Below, piece by piece: positions 22,001-32,473 of a stretch of 64,000 bases of DNA; the first letter of the stretch is position 1, and each line of letters begins with the position of its first letter. The notes under the pieces are model-generated. The model made no database searches, had not been told where the DNA came from, and worked only from the letters and a program-made list of their open reading frames with translations. The position numbers and the translations under genes are program-made. The stretch comes from Cryptomeria japonica (taxonomy: Eukaryota; Streptophyta; Pinopsida; Cupressales; Cupressaceae). The stretch covers positions 766,665,330 through 766,729,329 of the forward strand of contig NC_081408.1 in NCBI RefSeq assembly GCF_030272615.1. Reading direction: 5' to 3'.

Positions 22001-24274
22001 TGGATTGAAGCATGCACCTAGAGCGTGGAATGAACGCTTACACTCCTATCTTGTGAAGATTGGATTTGAAAGAACAAGTGAAGATAGCAATATCTATTTG
22101 AAGTTAGAAGGAGATTAGATTCTGATCTGTGAAGTATTTGTTGATGACATAATTTTTGGTGGAGATGACAAGATGAGTCATGATTTTGCAGATGACATGA
22201 AGAAGGAATTTGAGATGTCACTTATAGGGGAGATTAAAATCTTCATTGGACTACAAATTCAACAAATGACAGATGGTATCTTTATCACTCAGTCCAAGTA
22301 TGTCAAAGAGGTGTTGAAGACCTTTGGCATGGAAGATAGCAAACCGGTTGGTACACAGATGGTGACCGGTTGTAAATTGTCAAAAGAGGATGACTCGGTG
22401 TTGGTGAATGAGAAGGAATACCAATGAATGATTGGTAAGTTGCACTATGTAGTACATAGAAGACCAGACATTGCACATGCAATAGGCATTACTGCACGGT
22501 TCCAGAAAAGTCCAAGAGAATCCCACTTGGTAGTAGTCAAGCGGATTCTTAGATATCTAAAGGGCACTATTGATTATGGACTATGGTATCCATACAATAA
22601 TGATTTCAATATGAAATTGTTTACAGATGCTAATTGGGCTGGTAATGTGGGCGACCGGTGTTCCTACTTGTCAAATTGCCATTAGTGTTTATATCCAAAG
22701 TCATACTATATACTCTAGTCGGTTAACACTACCGAATCATGCAGTCGGTATACACAGAGAAGTTGGTATGCACAGTCAAGTCGCTTATAGACGAAAGCAG
22801 TCACAGAGTGCAGTATACACCGAGCTGTCTATTGAGTATCTTTTTATGACTACCGAGCAGCAAAGATGACACATCGAGTTGATATACACCGAGTGAAATG
22901 TGTTACTAGATACATTGAACCTGGACATGCATATGAAAACGTGTTACAAGATCGAGGCACATCTAACCGTTATCACATTGGAAATTGCACCAGAAGATTG
23001 TGTATGATTTTGAGATCAATCTAACCAATGAAATATTTTGCATAGTTATTCATTCAAGAAATCATGTTTGTAAGATCGAAGCAATGAATCAGATCACCGT
23101 CATAAGAGATCTATTAATACAACATATATTGAGATCAAATATATACATGCAGAAAGGAAGATATAGTAATACATAAGTGTATGAAGACTGTTACAAAGAC
23201 ACAGAGGTCACCGAGAAGATTTTCAAAGAACAGTCAAAGAATAGAGTAAATAGAAGGGTTTACCGAGTTACTATATGGGTTACCGAGGTATGCTATAAGC
23301 AAGGTAATCTATTCTGAGCACATAGAATCTGCTATAACATTTTAGATGTAAAGTTGCAGATTTTGTAATAATTTTATTGTAATATTGTGAAGTTGAAAGA
23401 GAAACCTTTAATAGGGTAAAAGACTCTAATCAAGTCTATAAATTGTAAATCCTCTAACGAGATGTAGCATTCAGATTAAATGTTGTAAAATCCTTTAGCA
23501 AGGTAGATCTAATAGATCTTGTTACTCCTAACAGGGTAAGCTATTAGAAATAGCTAAACATGTAGCTCTAACCGAGCATCTTTATTATTGCAGTAGTGAA
23601 GTTGTGGGTGCCATCCCCACTGTAGTTTTTCTCTCTAACCAAGAGTTTCTGCGTAACCAAAATATGTGTTATGGAGTGAATCATGTATGATTGTTATCTA
23701 TTTGTTTTAATTTTATATTATGTTACTGCACTATTCGGTTTATGCATAACAGTGAAGTTATTATTCAAGAAAGGTTTTGGAGTACTGATTCACCCCTGCC
23801 CTCTCAGTACATTAGCTTTCCATATTGGGCCTAACAGACTGAAAGAGCACAACCGGTGGTGCATTCTTTCTTGGTGGTAGACTAGTCTCATGGATGAGTA
23901 AGAAGCAGATTTGTATCTCTCAGTCTACAACAGAAGCAGAATATGTTGCAGCATTTATGAACTCCAACCAGACAATTTGGATGAAGCATTTATTAAGTGG
24001 TTTCAAAGTTCCTATATTTGAACCGGTGAGTATATTCTGTGACAACACAAGTGCAATTAATATTTCCAAGATTCCGGTTTTGCATGCTAGAACCAAGCAC
24101 TTTGAGCTCAAGTATCATTTCTTGAGGGAGAAGGTTCAAAACAAATAGGTTGTATTGGAACATGTTTCTAGTAAGGAGCAATTAGCAGACGTATTCACCA
24201 AGCCTCTACCGAAGGCTATATTTACCTATTTAAGAGGTGAATTAGGGTTGTTGCCCCTTCAGGAGGTGAACTAA
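19032..24274 (+). pseudogene. Copia-II gag-pol polyprotein, broken
   Basis: The frame starts at ATGATGAAGAGGGAAGG (19032). Gag has an early frameshift near 19130 and a CAG to TAG at 19544; its zinc knuckle CFSCNRIGHIAIKCP is intact. The protease site is destroyed: after NEWIID a short deletion removes SGCSH and shifts the frame into TGA (20093). Integrase (20400-21230) keeps the WHRRLCHVNF zinc region and DQGGEF but has stops. RT (21640-22270) has [10 protein letters not shown] and [11 protein letters not shown], then a TAG at 22116 just before FVDDIIFGG. RNase H is split by the solo LTR between GNVG and TTGGAFFLGG (sequence resumes near 23842), and ends RGELGLLPLQEVN (24274). Further stops are CGA to TGA at 22425 and CAA to TAA near 21615. 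The element cannot make active enzymes. Confidence 0.92.
22659..23836 (+). mobile_element. Solo LTR (Copia-like) inside Copia-II RNase H
   Basis: Comparison with Copia-I shows 1178 bp inserted into the RNase H codons after GGCGACCGG. The insert runs TGTTCC to CCTAACA. It is bordered by GACCG on the left and GACTG on the right, a probable decayed 5-bp target duplication. Near its end it has ATTCACCCCTGCCCTCTCAG, like the ends of the Copia-II LTRs, so it comes from a related family. It has no coding sequence; the small ORFs in it are chance. Confidence 0.85.
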
Positions 24275-24507
24275 AGGTGTGTGCTTCACATCAGCCAGGT
24301 ATTGCATTGATAAATATTTTTCAAGATTTGTGTGTGGAAGAATGCTACTCTTTAGGGGGAGCACCATAGTGGAACATAGCTATTTGTACCTCCACTCTGG
24401 CATTGTTGTCAAAGGGGGAGAAGATGTGAAGAGGAGAAGATATCTGCCATATTGGGGAGAAGAAGATGTGAAGCAGAGAGATATCTTTGTATATTACCAT
24501 CAATGCC

Positions 24508-24519
24508 AAAGGGGGAGAT
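24508..24519 (+). promoter_or_regulatory. Copia-II polypurine tract
   Basis: AAAGGGGGAGAT sits directly before the 3' LTR start TGTTGGCATATG. Confidence 0.9.
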
Positions 24520-26001
24520 TGTTGGCATATGTGCAGAGCTTGATGACATGATGATATTGTATGTTGTCATTGATGTCAATATGCTGAAGTATGAACCTGT
24601 ATATTGAAGCAAGAAAACTGGCAAGAGAACTGGTATGATATTGTGAACTGGTATATGTGAGAAAAAGTGAAGCGGTATGTTGGAATGAGAACGGGTATAT
24701 GGGAAGTTTTGTATCGGGGTTTCATTTGGTATGACTACCGGTTGGTAGTCTCAGCTTCAGGGTTTCCGGTTGATGCATTCCAAGCCTATGTGATTCAACC
24801 GATGACATCTTGTGATGAGTTAGCATTGTAATGAAGATCAGATCATGTTGCCATGTTAGCCTTGTGCGCATGAAGGATTCCCTTGAGGATCTTGCATGAA
24901 GAAGATTGATCCTATCTACCTTGCGAATGTGGGAAGTCTCTATAAATAGTGGAGAGCGCGTGATGAGTTATCAACTTCCTGAAGCGGCAAAGATTGAACG
25001 TTGGAGAACATCTTGAGATCTGTTCAAGACTGTTGTATTTAATGCAGTATGATTAATGGTCAAGATTGAATTGATTGAATTGTTAAATCTAAATGTTTAG
25101 GGTTTAGGGTTTATGCTACCAACCTATCTGTTTCCTATAAGGTCAATGATGTTTTCCATGTTGAAGTTGTTGGAAAATGTTATGTGTGTATCCAAGTGAA
25201 GAGATACTTGATTCTTGCTAGACCAGAGAAGTGTGTTGATACCTGCAGAGTGTGATTGTAGAAGATAAGGAGCTAAAGAGGATCTGCCTTGGCATTGTGT
25301 GCTGTCATCAGATCAATGTATTACTTGTTGACTTCTAACCATTTTAGTAGTTGGAAAATCCCTTAACCGGGTAGCTTTAAAAAACTTTTGTGTAAATCCT
25401 TTAACAGGGTGACTCAATTCAATGAGTTCTTCAAATCCTTTTGCGAGGTAACCTTTAACAGGGTTCTAACCTTTAACCGGGTATTTAGCCATCCCTTAAT
25501 CGGGTGATCCCTAGCAGGATCGGTTCCTAGCATAACCTATTGTAAAATTCTTTAACCAGACTAGGCTCTTAAGAGAGCAGACTTCAGAAGAGTTCAAAGA
25601 ATAGCTTGTGGGTATTCGTCCCCACTATGGTTTTTCCTAGTTGGGTTTCCATGTGAAAAATCAGCGTGTCATGTGTGATGCTTTAATATTCTTTGTCAAG
25701 TGGTAAAGCATGTTGAACCGACAACCATTTTATTTTTGATGATATATTACTTGTTTATACATAAGGGTGAAGTGGAAATGAGATATTAGATTGTGGAGAT
25801 ATCTAAGCGTTACTGGTTTATGTCTTTCATACTCTCACTTTGTTTTACCAGTAGTGCCATGATTTAGACTGGTGTTATTGTTTACCAGTTAAGTGTAGTC
25901 TTTACAGTCAAATTGGTTCAGAGAAAGTTTTTTTGTCTCTACTAATTCACCCCTGCCCTCTCGGTACTGGTTTGGTACTAACTATTCATCATTATTCATC
26001 A
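24520..26001 (+). repeat. Copia-II 3' LTR
   Basis: 1482 bp partner of 17466-18960. It ends ATTATTCATCA, and array sequence (ATGACCCCTTAG) resumes immediately afterwards. Confidence 0.95.
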
Positions 26002-26652
26002 ATGACCCCTTAGTACACCATATGGTGTCAATATGGTTCGTATGGTGTCTTATGACCCCTTAGGACACCATATGAGCCCCTAGTACACCATATGGGGCCA
26101 GTATGGTCTTATGGTGTACGATGATCCCTTAAGACACCATATGATCCCTTAGGACACCATACGACCCATAATGACAAAATAAGTTGTCCCAAGGGGTCAT
26201 ATGGTGTCTTAAGGGGTCATAACACACCATATGACCCGTTAAGACACAATATGATCCTTAACAACACCTAAGGGGTCATATGATGTCCTATGACCCCATA
26301 GGACACCATATGACCCCTTAGGACACCATACGACCCATAACACCACCATATTGTGTCCTAAGGGGTCATATGGTGTCCTAAGCAATCATAGGACACCATA
26401 TGACCCATAACGACACCATATTGTATTCTAAGGGATCATATGGTGTCTTAAGGGGTTATAGGACACTAGATGACCCCTTAGGACACCATGTGACCCCTTA
26501 GAACACCATATAGTGTCGTTATGGGTCATATGGTGTCCTAAGGGGTCATACGGTATCCTAACGGGTCATATAGTGCCATATAACCCCTTAGGATACCACA
26601 TAACCACTTACGTGTCGTTAGGGTTCACATTGTGTCCTATGGGATCATATGG
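26002..26652. repeat. 20-bp bidirectional repeat array, right part
   Basis: Continuation of the array seen at 17165-17465. Units related to CTAAGGGGTCATATGGTGTC occur in both orientations. Frequent variants are CCCATAACGACACCATA and ACACCATATGACCC. Together the two parts are about 950 bp. Confidence 0.9.
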
Positions 26653-27149
26653 TCTCTCTCTCTCTCCTTTTCCCAATCTCCCTCTCTCCCCTCTCTCCCT
26701 CTCATTTTTCCCAATCTCCTTCTCTCTCCCTCTCCCCCTCTCCTTTTCCCAATCTCCCTCTCTCCCTCTCCCTCTCTCCCACTCCTTTTCCCAATCACCC
26801 TCTCTCTCTCATTTTTCCCAATCTCCTTCTCTTTCCCTCTTCCCCTCTCCTTTTCCCAATCTCCCTCTCCCTCTCCCTCTCACCCACTCCTTTTCCCAAT
26901 CACCCTCTCTCTCTCTCTCCTTTTCTCAATCTCCCTCTCTCCCTCTCTCCCTCTCCTTTTTCCCAATATCTCTCTCTCACACTCTCTCTCCTTTTCTCAA
27001 TCTCCCTCTCTCCCTCTCTCCCTCTCCTTTTTCCCAATCTCTCTCTCTCACACTCTCTCTCTCCCTCTCCCCCTCTCCTTTTCCCAATCTCCCTCTCTTC
27101 CTCTCCCTCTCTCCCACTCCTTTTCCCAATCTCCCTCTCTTTCTATCTC

Positions 27150-27211
<62 letters not shown>

Positions 27212-27886
27212 TTTCCCAATCTCCCTCCCTCTCTCCATCCCCCCTCTCTACTTCTCCTTCTCCCACTCTCCTTTTCCTAATCTCCCTCTCTCCCTCCCTC
27301 TCTCCCTCTTCCTCTCCCCTCTCCTTTCCCCAATCTCCCTCTCCCTCTCCCTCTCTCCCAATTTCTCCTCTATCTCTCCCCCTCTCGTTATCCTATTCTC
27401 TCTCTCTCTCTCCTTTCCCCAATCTCCCTCTCTTTATCCTATTCTCCCCATCTCCACCATCCCTCTCTCTGTCCCTCTCTCCCCCTCTCTCTCCCTCCCC
27501 CTCTCCTTATCCTATTCTCTCTCTCTCTCTCCCTCCCCCTCTCCTTATCCTATTCTCTCTCTCTCTCTCCCTCTCCTTTTCCCAATATATCTCTCTCTCT
27601 CTCTCTCTCCCCCTCTCTTTTTCCCAATCTCCCTCTCTCTCCCTCTCCCCAATCTCCATCTCCCTCCCTCTCTCTCTCCCCCTCTCCTTCTCCCAATCTC
27701 CCTCTCTCCCCCCTCCCTCCCTCTCTCCCTCTCCCTCCCTCTCCTTTTCCCAATCTCCCTCTCTCCCTCTCCTCCTCTCCTTTCCCCAATCTCCCTCTCT
27801 CCCTCTCCCTCCCTCTCCTTTTCCCAATCTCCCTCTCTCCCTCTCCTCCTCTCCTTTCCCCAATCTCCCTCTCTCCCTCCCCCTAT

Positions 27887-27937
<51 letters not shown>

Positions 27938-28171
27938 CCTCCTTTTCCTAATCTCCCTCTCTCCCCCTCCTTTTCCCAATCTCCCTCTCCCTCTCTCTCC
28001 CTCTCCATATCCCTTCCTCTCTTCCTCTCCCCCTCTCCTTTTCCACCCTCTCCCTCCCTTCCTCTCTCCATCTCCCCCTCTCCTTTTCCCAATCTCTCTT
28101 TCTCTCCCTCTCCCCCTCTCATTTCCCCAATCTCCCTCTCTCTCCCTCTCCCTCTCCCCCTCTCCTTTTCC
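26653..28171 (+). repeat. 1.5 kb polypyrimidine minisatellite
   Basis: The plus strand is almost entirely C and T for about 1.5 kb. An imperfect unit of roughly 25-35 bp, CTCTCCTTTTCCCAATCTCC plus (CCCTCT)n, recurs dozens of times and is mixed with pure (CT)n runs (27150-27206 and 27890-27931). Because stops are rare in this composition, all plus frames give long S/P/L-rich ORFs and the minus frames give E/R/G-rich ORFs. None is a gene. Such mirror-rich polypurine/polypyrimidine DNA can form triplexes. Confidence 0.97.
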
Positions 28172-28320
28172 TAGTTCTACATAGCCCATACGGTTTATGT
28201 AGAACTAAAGCCAAAACTTCTAGTTCTACATAAGCCGTACGGGTTATGAGAAATTGTGAATGTTGACATATAAGGTTTCCATAACCTGTATGGGTTATGG
28301 GAAAATATTTATTAGTCCCA
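28172..28320. repeat. TE-A left subterminal repeats and stem-loop
   Basis: A perfect inverted repeat TAGTTCTACATA/TATGTAGAACTA (28172-28183 and 28196-28207) encloses GCCCATACGG. A second TAGTTCTACATA starts at 28221 and runs into AGCCGTACGGGTTATGAG. At 28283-28300 CCTGTATGGGTTATGGG repeats the theme. The same CCCGTA/TACGGG words occur near the right end of both TE-A copies. Confidence 0.75.
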
Positions 28321-28448
28321 ACGGCTTAAAAACTAGCATTGCAAGTTGTTTGAAGGCACATTGCTTTTGCACATGATTTTCTGGGACAGTAACAGTCAGG
28401 TTTTCATATTCTTTTGTCAATTTTGCTTTGGAATGATTGATTTTTAAA

Positions 28449-28620
28449 TTATTTTATAATTGTTACTTTAGATAATAACAAAATCATGATCATTTGTTGT
28501 TTTTTTGCTTTGATCATGATTTATTTGTCTTGTATTTTGGTTTTTTTGAAGTTATTTTACTATTGTTACTTTAGATTATAACAAAATGATGATCTTTTGT
28601 TGTTTTTTTGCTATTTGATT
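28449..28620 (+). repeat. Direct repeat pair, 103-bp period
   Basis: About 66 bp beginning TTATTTTATAATTGTTACTT (28449) recur at 28552 with a few changes. The pair lies in the T-rich leader just upstream of TE-A ORF1, probably in an intron that ends TGTTATGTGTAG at 28650. Confidence 0.85.
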
Positions 28621-28653
28621 GTGGATTGTCATCATGATGTTATGTGTAGGACA

Positions 28654-28739
28654 ATGGAAAAGAATAAGAGAGGAACAAATGAACAAAGAGAGGTAGCAAA
28701 GGAAAGACAAAGGGAGCGTATGAAGAGATTACGTGAAGG
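28654..28739 (+). pseudogene. TE-A ORF1, 5' part (basic N-terminus)
   Basis: ATG at 28654 lies three bases after a plausible 3' splice site (TGTTATGTGTAG followed by GAC). The 28 codons before the Copia-III target site encode a strongly basic, charged helix-like segment (KNKRGTNEQREV, ERQRERMKRLRE). Joined across the target duplication, the frame continues without a shift at 39241, so Copia-III broke a previously open reading frame. Basic segments of this kind occur at the N-termini of several transposon proteins, but the match is not specific and I cannot name the family. It could also be a captured host exon. Confidence 0.55.
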
Positions 28740-29167
28740 TGTTAGGGTTTCAAGCAGATCTGAAGCAAATATGAACTAACAATTATATGCAGATTTAAAT
28801 ACAAAAGATAAAGAAATAAAACAGGACACAGATAACACAGAGATTTAACGTGGTTCACCCAGAATGGGTTACGTCCACCATACATAGCCGTCCAATCTTT
28901 CTTATTATCCAACAAAAATAGTACATCAACCTTACAATGCCTTAAACATCCCAGCCGCTTATAACATACGTTTTTAGGGCAACAAACAAAGTCGGCCTCT
29001 TTAGGGTTTTATTACAATGTCGGTTTTCATCAACGAAAAATGGCAAATTTTTTTTTTCTTAGGGCTGCCGCCCTCGAACCCCCACTTGGCCCGGCTCGGC
29101 CCCGGACCCCGGCGAGGATACATGCTGAGTGTACAATACTTTGCTGATCAGTTGCCACATTTCAAAA
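28740..29167 (-). repeat. Copia-III 3' LTR
   Basis: 428 bp. It contains a GC-rich stretch of about 100 bp (29040-29130, with CCCGGCTCGGCCCCGGACCC) absent from the 5' LTR. The last bases read CAAAA where the other LTR reads CAACA. The polypurine tract (minus strand CCAAGTGGGAGAT, 29168-29180) follows. Confidence 0.93.
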
Positions 29168-29303
29168 ATCTCCCACTTGGAGACTGATCAGGCTCCACAC
29201 CGAACAATCTCCCACTTGGAGACTGATACTACACGGCACCACTGTACATGCAACATCCACTAGATAAAACACTAGGACTTGACTGGTATAAAGTCCACAA
29301 TTA

Positions 29304-31740
29304 TCAATCAAGAAGACCAACAAAAACTGATGAAGAAATCATCTTCTCCTGTGGAACTGCCTTTGTGAACATATCAGCAGGATTCTCACTTGTGTGAATC
29401 TTCTCAAGCCGTAACTGACCCTCCTCCAAAATAGTCTGAATGAAGTGGTACCTGAGCTGAATGTGCTTTGTCCTTGAATGAAAAGCAGAGTTCTTCACAA
29501 GATGAATGACACTCTGGCTATCAGTATACAATGGGCTATCCTCTTGTGTCTGACCCAATTCCTTCAGAAAACATTGCAACCAAATCATCTCTTTGCTGGC
29601 TTCTATAGCAACAACATACTCAACTTCAGTGGTTGAAAGTGCAACAACTTTTTGCAGCCTACAAATCCAACTGACTGCAGTTCCCCCTATAGTAAAAACA
29701 TACCCTGTAGTACTCCTCCGTGAATCAATATCACCCGCCATATCAGAGTCAACAAATCCACTTAGAGTAGCATTAGATCCTTTGAAACATAATGCCTTCG
29801 TAGTAGTTCCTTTCAAATACCGAAGAATCCATTTCACAGCATTCCAATGTTCCATACCCGGATTACTTATAAACTTGCTCACAACTTCCACTGCATGTGC
29901 AATATCTGGCCTTGTGCATACCATTGCATACATTAGACTGCCAACAGCTAATGAATATGGGATGTTAGACATTTTATTAACCTCTTCCTGTGCCTTTGGG
30001 CATATCTCCTTAGTCAATTTGAAATGACTAGCCAAAGGTGTACTAACTTCTTTTGCATCTTGCATGTTAAATCTTTTCAACACCTTCTTTATATACTCAC
30101 TTTGGGACAAATTCAAGGTTCCTATTTTTCCTGTCCCGTGTAATCCTCATACCGAGAGTTTGCTTAGCTGCACCCAAATCCTTCATAGCAAATGACCTGG
30201 CTAATTTCTGTTTAAGATCATTTATATGTTGCATGTTAGACCCAGCAACAAGCATGTCATCAACATAAAGCAATAGGATAATATAACTCCCATTATCAAA
30301 TCTCTTAAAATATACACAATGATCAGAATGACATCTATGATAACCGTGTTCAGCCATGAAACGATCAAATTTTAAATACCATTGTCGGGGTGCTTGCTTT
30401 AGGCCATACAAACTTTTCTTCAACCTGCACACCAAGTTCTCCTTACCTTTGACCTCATATCCCTGTGGTTGCAACATGTAAATTTCGTCCTCCAAATCTC
30501 CATGGAGAAAAGCTGTTTTGACATCTAATTGTTCAAGATGTAAATCATCTGCAGCCACAAGACTAAGTACAATTCTAATTGAAGTCATTTTTACAACTGG
30601 AGAAAATATTTCATCATAATCTATACCCTTTTTCTGTGCAAAACCTTTTACCACAAGTCTGGCCTTATATCTTTTCTGACCTCCTTCCTCCTCCTTCAGC
30701 CGATAAACCCATTTGTTAGGGAAGGCTCCTTTTTCTGCAGGTAAAGGGAGTAAGTCCCAAGTCTTATTTTTCATCAAGGAGTCCATCTCCTCCTTCATGC
30801 CTAGCTGCCACTGTTGTTTGGCATCCACCTGCATTGCTTCTTCATATTCTTCTGGTTCACCAGAATCCATTAATAAAATAGAATACAAAGAAGGAGAAAA
30901 TCTTTCAGGGGGTCTACTTGTCCTCGTAGAACATCTAACACTTGCAGGAGTTTGTAGGACAATCTGTTGTTGCTGAGCATCAGGTACCTGTGGCATTTCA
31001 TTTTCAGAAATCTCATCCAACACCACATATTTTTGTTTGTCCTGTTCATGCTTCTTTTCCTGCATCTGTTCTTTATACATAACCTTCTCATTGAATATAA
31101 CATCTCTACTTCTAATTATTTTCTTATTTTCAAAATCCCATAACCGATAGCCATATTCATCTATCCCATATCCAATGAAGGTACATTTTTGAGATTTAGC
31201 ATCAAGCTTGGTTCTGTTTTCTTTATCAACATGGACAAAAGCTTCGCAACCAAAAGTTTTTAGAAAAGAATAATTTACCTTTTTACTAGTCCATGACTCC
31301 TCTGGAATACCACCATCCAAAGAGGTTGAAGGTCCTCTATTTATCAAATAGACAGCAGTATGTACAACATCTGCCCAAAAATGTAAGGGCAATCCAGCAT
31401 GCAATCTCATGCTCCTCGCACGTTCCATGATGGTCCTATTCATTCTCTCTGACACACCATTTTCCTGTGGAGTTCCTGGAACTGTCTTTTGCTTTCGAAT
31501 CCCATTTAAGGAACAGTAATCTTCAAATGCTTTGCTGCAATACTCACCTCCATTATCTGATCTGAGACACTTCAACTTTTTTCCTATCTCATTCTCAACC
31601 AAAGCTTTCCATTTCTTAAAAGTTTCAAAAACATCTGATTTTTGTTTTAGGAAATATACCCATGTTTTTCTGGTTGAGTCATCAATAAAAATAACATAAT
31701 AACAAGAGCCACCAAGAGATGATACCTGAGCCGGTCCCCA
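29304..31740 (-). pseudogene. Copia-III pol: integrase C-part, RT, RNase H
   Basis: Reading down from 31740, the frame resumes the integrase core directly after the nested element: CYYVIFIDDSTRKTW, RSDNGGEYCSKAFEDYC (second D) and TPQENGVSERMNRTI (E). The linker and RT follow with [52 protein letters not shown] and an intact catalytic LYVDDMLVAGSN. A single frameshift near 30110 (RDRKN to LNLSQSEYIKKVL) separates RT from RNase H (FVDSDMAGDIDSRRSTTGY, LSTTEVEYV, HSRTKHIQLRYHF), which stays open to 29304. Apart from that shift, RT, integrase and RNase H look complete. The plus-strand ORF at 29593-30027 is antisense. Confidence 0.95.
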
Positions 31741-32461
31741 TGAAAGGAAATTCACAGCCAACTTTATGACAATTTCCACATAACCCAAATTCAGATTTTA
31801 ACCAAATCAACACATAAGATCCACATGCAAAGAATAGACAACATACTCACAAAATGTGACACAAGATATACCCTGGGAAAACCCTCATGAGGGAAAAACC
31901 CAGCCTCCAAAAGCATCATCCACCATGTATTATCAGCAATGCGTCCACTACAATACAACTATGGAAAGCCTTCAAAACCCAGCCATAACCAAGCACTCCA
32001 TGTGATCAAGCATGAATCCACACATCCCATGCCATGCTTTCTTCTTCACAAATGCTAACCTGGCTTCATATCCCAAACAACTACCCTTGTGGTACTTTTA
32101 TAGAAACAAGCAACCACAAAACCACTAAGTGGTATTACATCAAAACCATGTGCCCAAAACCATGTGACAATAAAATAATATTTTCCTTACCAACCTACCC
32201 ATGACCCACATTTAATATTGGGTACTTTATCACAATTACATTCCCCAACATAAAATAACAATACCAATGTGTCAATACAACTCATCAAGTGGTTACAAGA
32301 ATATCCAAAAGGATCTCTACATGTTGCACGTCCATCTAGGTGCTCCTAGGTGCAACAATACAATGATATTACAATTTAATTCTTTGTCCACCTCACACAA
32401 TAATAAAACAATACAATAATAAACCTTTATTATGCAAGGTGTACAACACCATTTCCCAACA
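31741..32461 (-). repeat. LARD 3' LTR
   Basis: 721 bp, TGAAAGGAAATTC to TTTCCCAACA on the plus strand. It is followed by the polypurine tract, minus strand CAAGTGGGAGAA. Confidence 0.95.
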
Positions 32462-32473
32462 TTCTCCCACTTG

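Larger units (their letters stand above)
17466..26001 (+). mobile_element. Copia-II: LTR retrotransposon with nested solo LTR
   Basis: Plus-orientation element of 8.5 kb, including a 1.18 kb solo LTR at 22659-23836. It has paired LTRs (TGTTGGCATATG to TTATTCATCA), a PBS, a PPT (24508-24519) and gag-pol. It sits inside a 20-bp bidirectional repeat array that continues on both sides. The 5 bp before it are ATATT and the 5 bp after are ATGAC, so no clean target duplication remains. Its proteins closely match Copia-I, while its LTR start is different (GCATATGTGCAGAGC). Confidence 0.95.

Noticed and set aside
26513-28189. Overlapping ORFs of 80-511 codons on both strands
   Set aside because: All are readings of the polypyrimidine minisatellite (S/P/L-rich on plus, E/R/G-rich on minus). 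Openness in several frames at once shows composition, not coding.
29040-29130. CpG island or host promoter
   Set aside because: The GC-rich block lies inside the Copia-III LTR and no gene follows.
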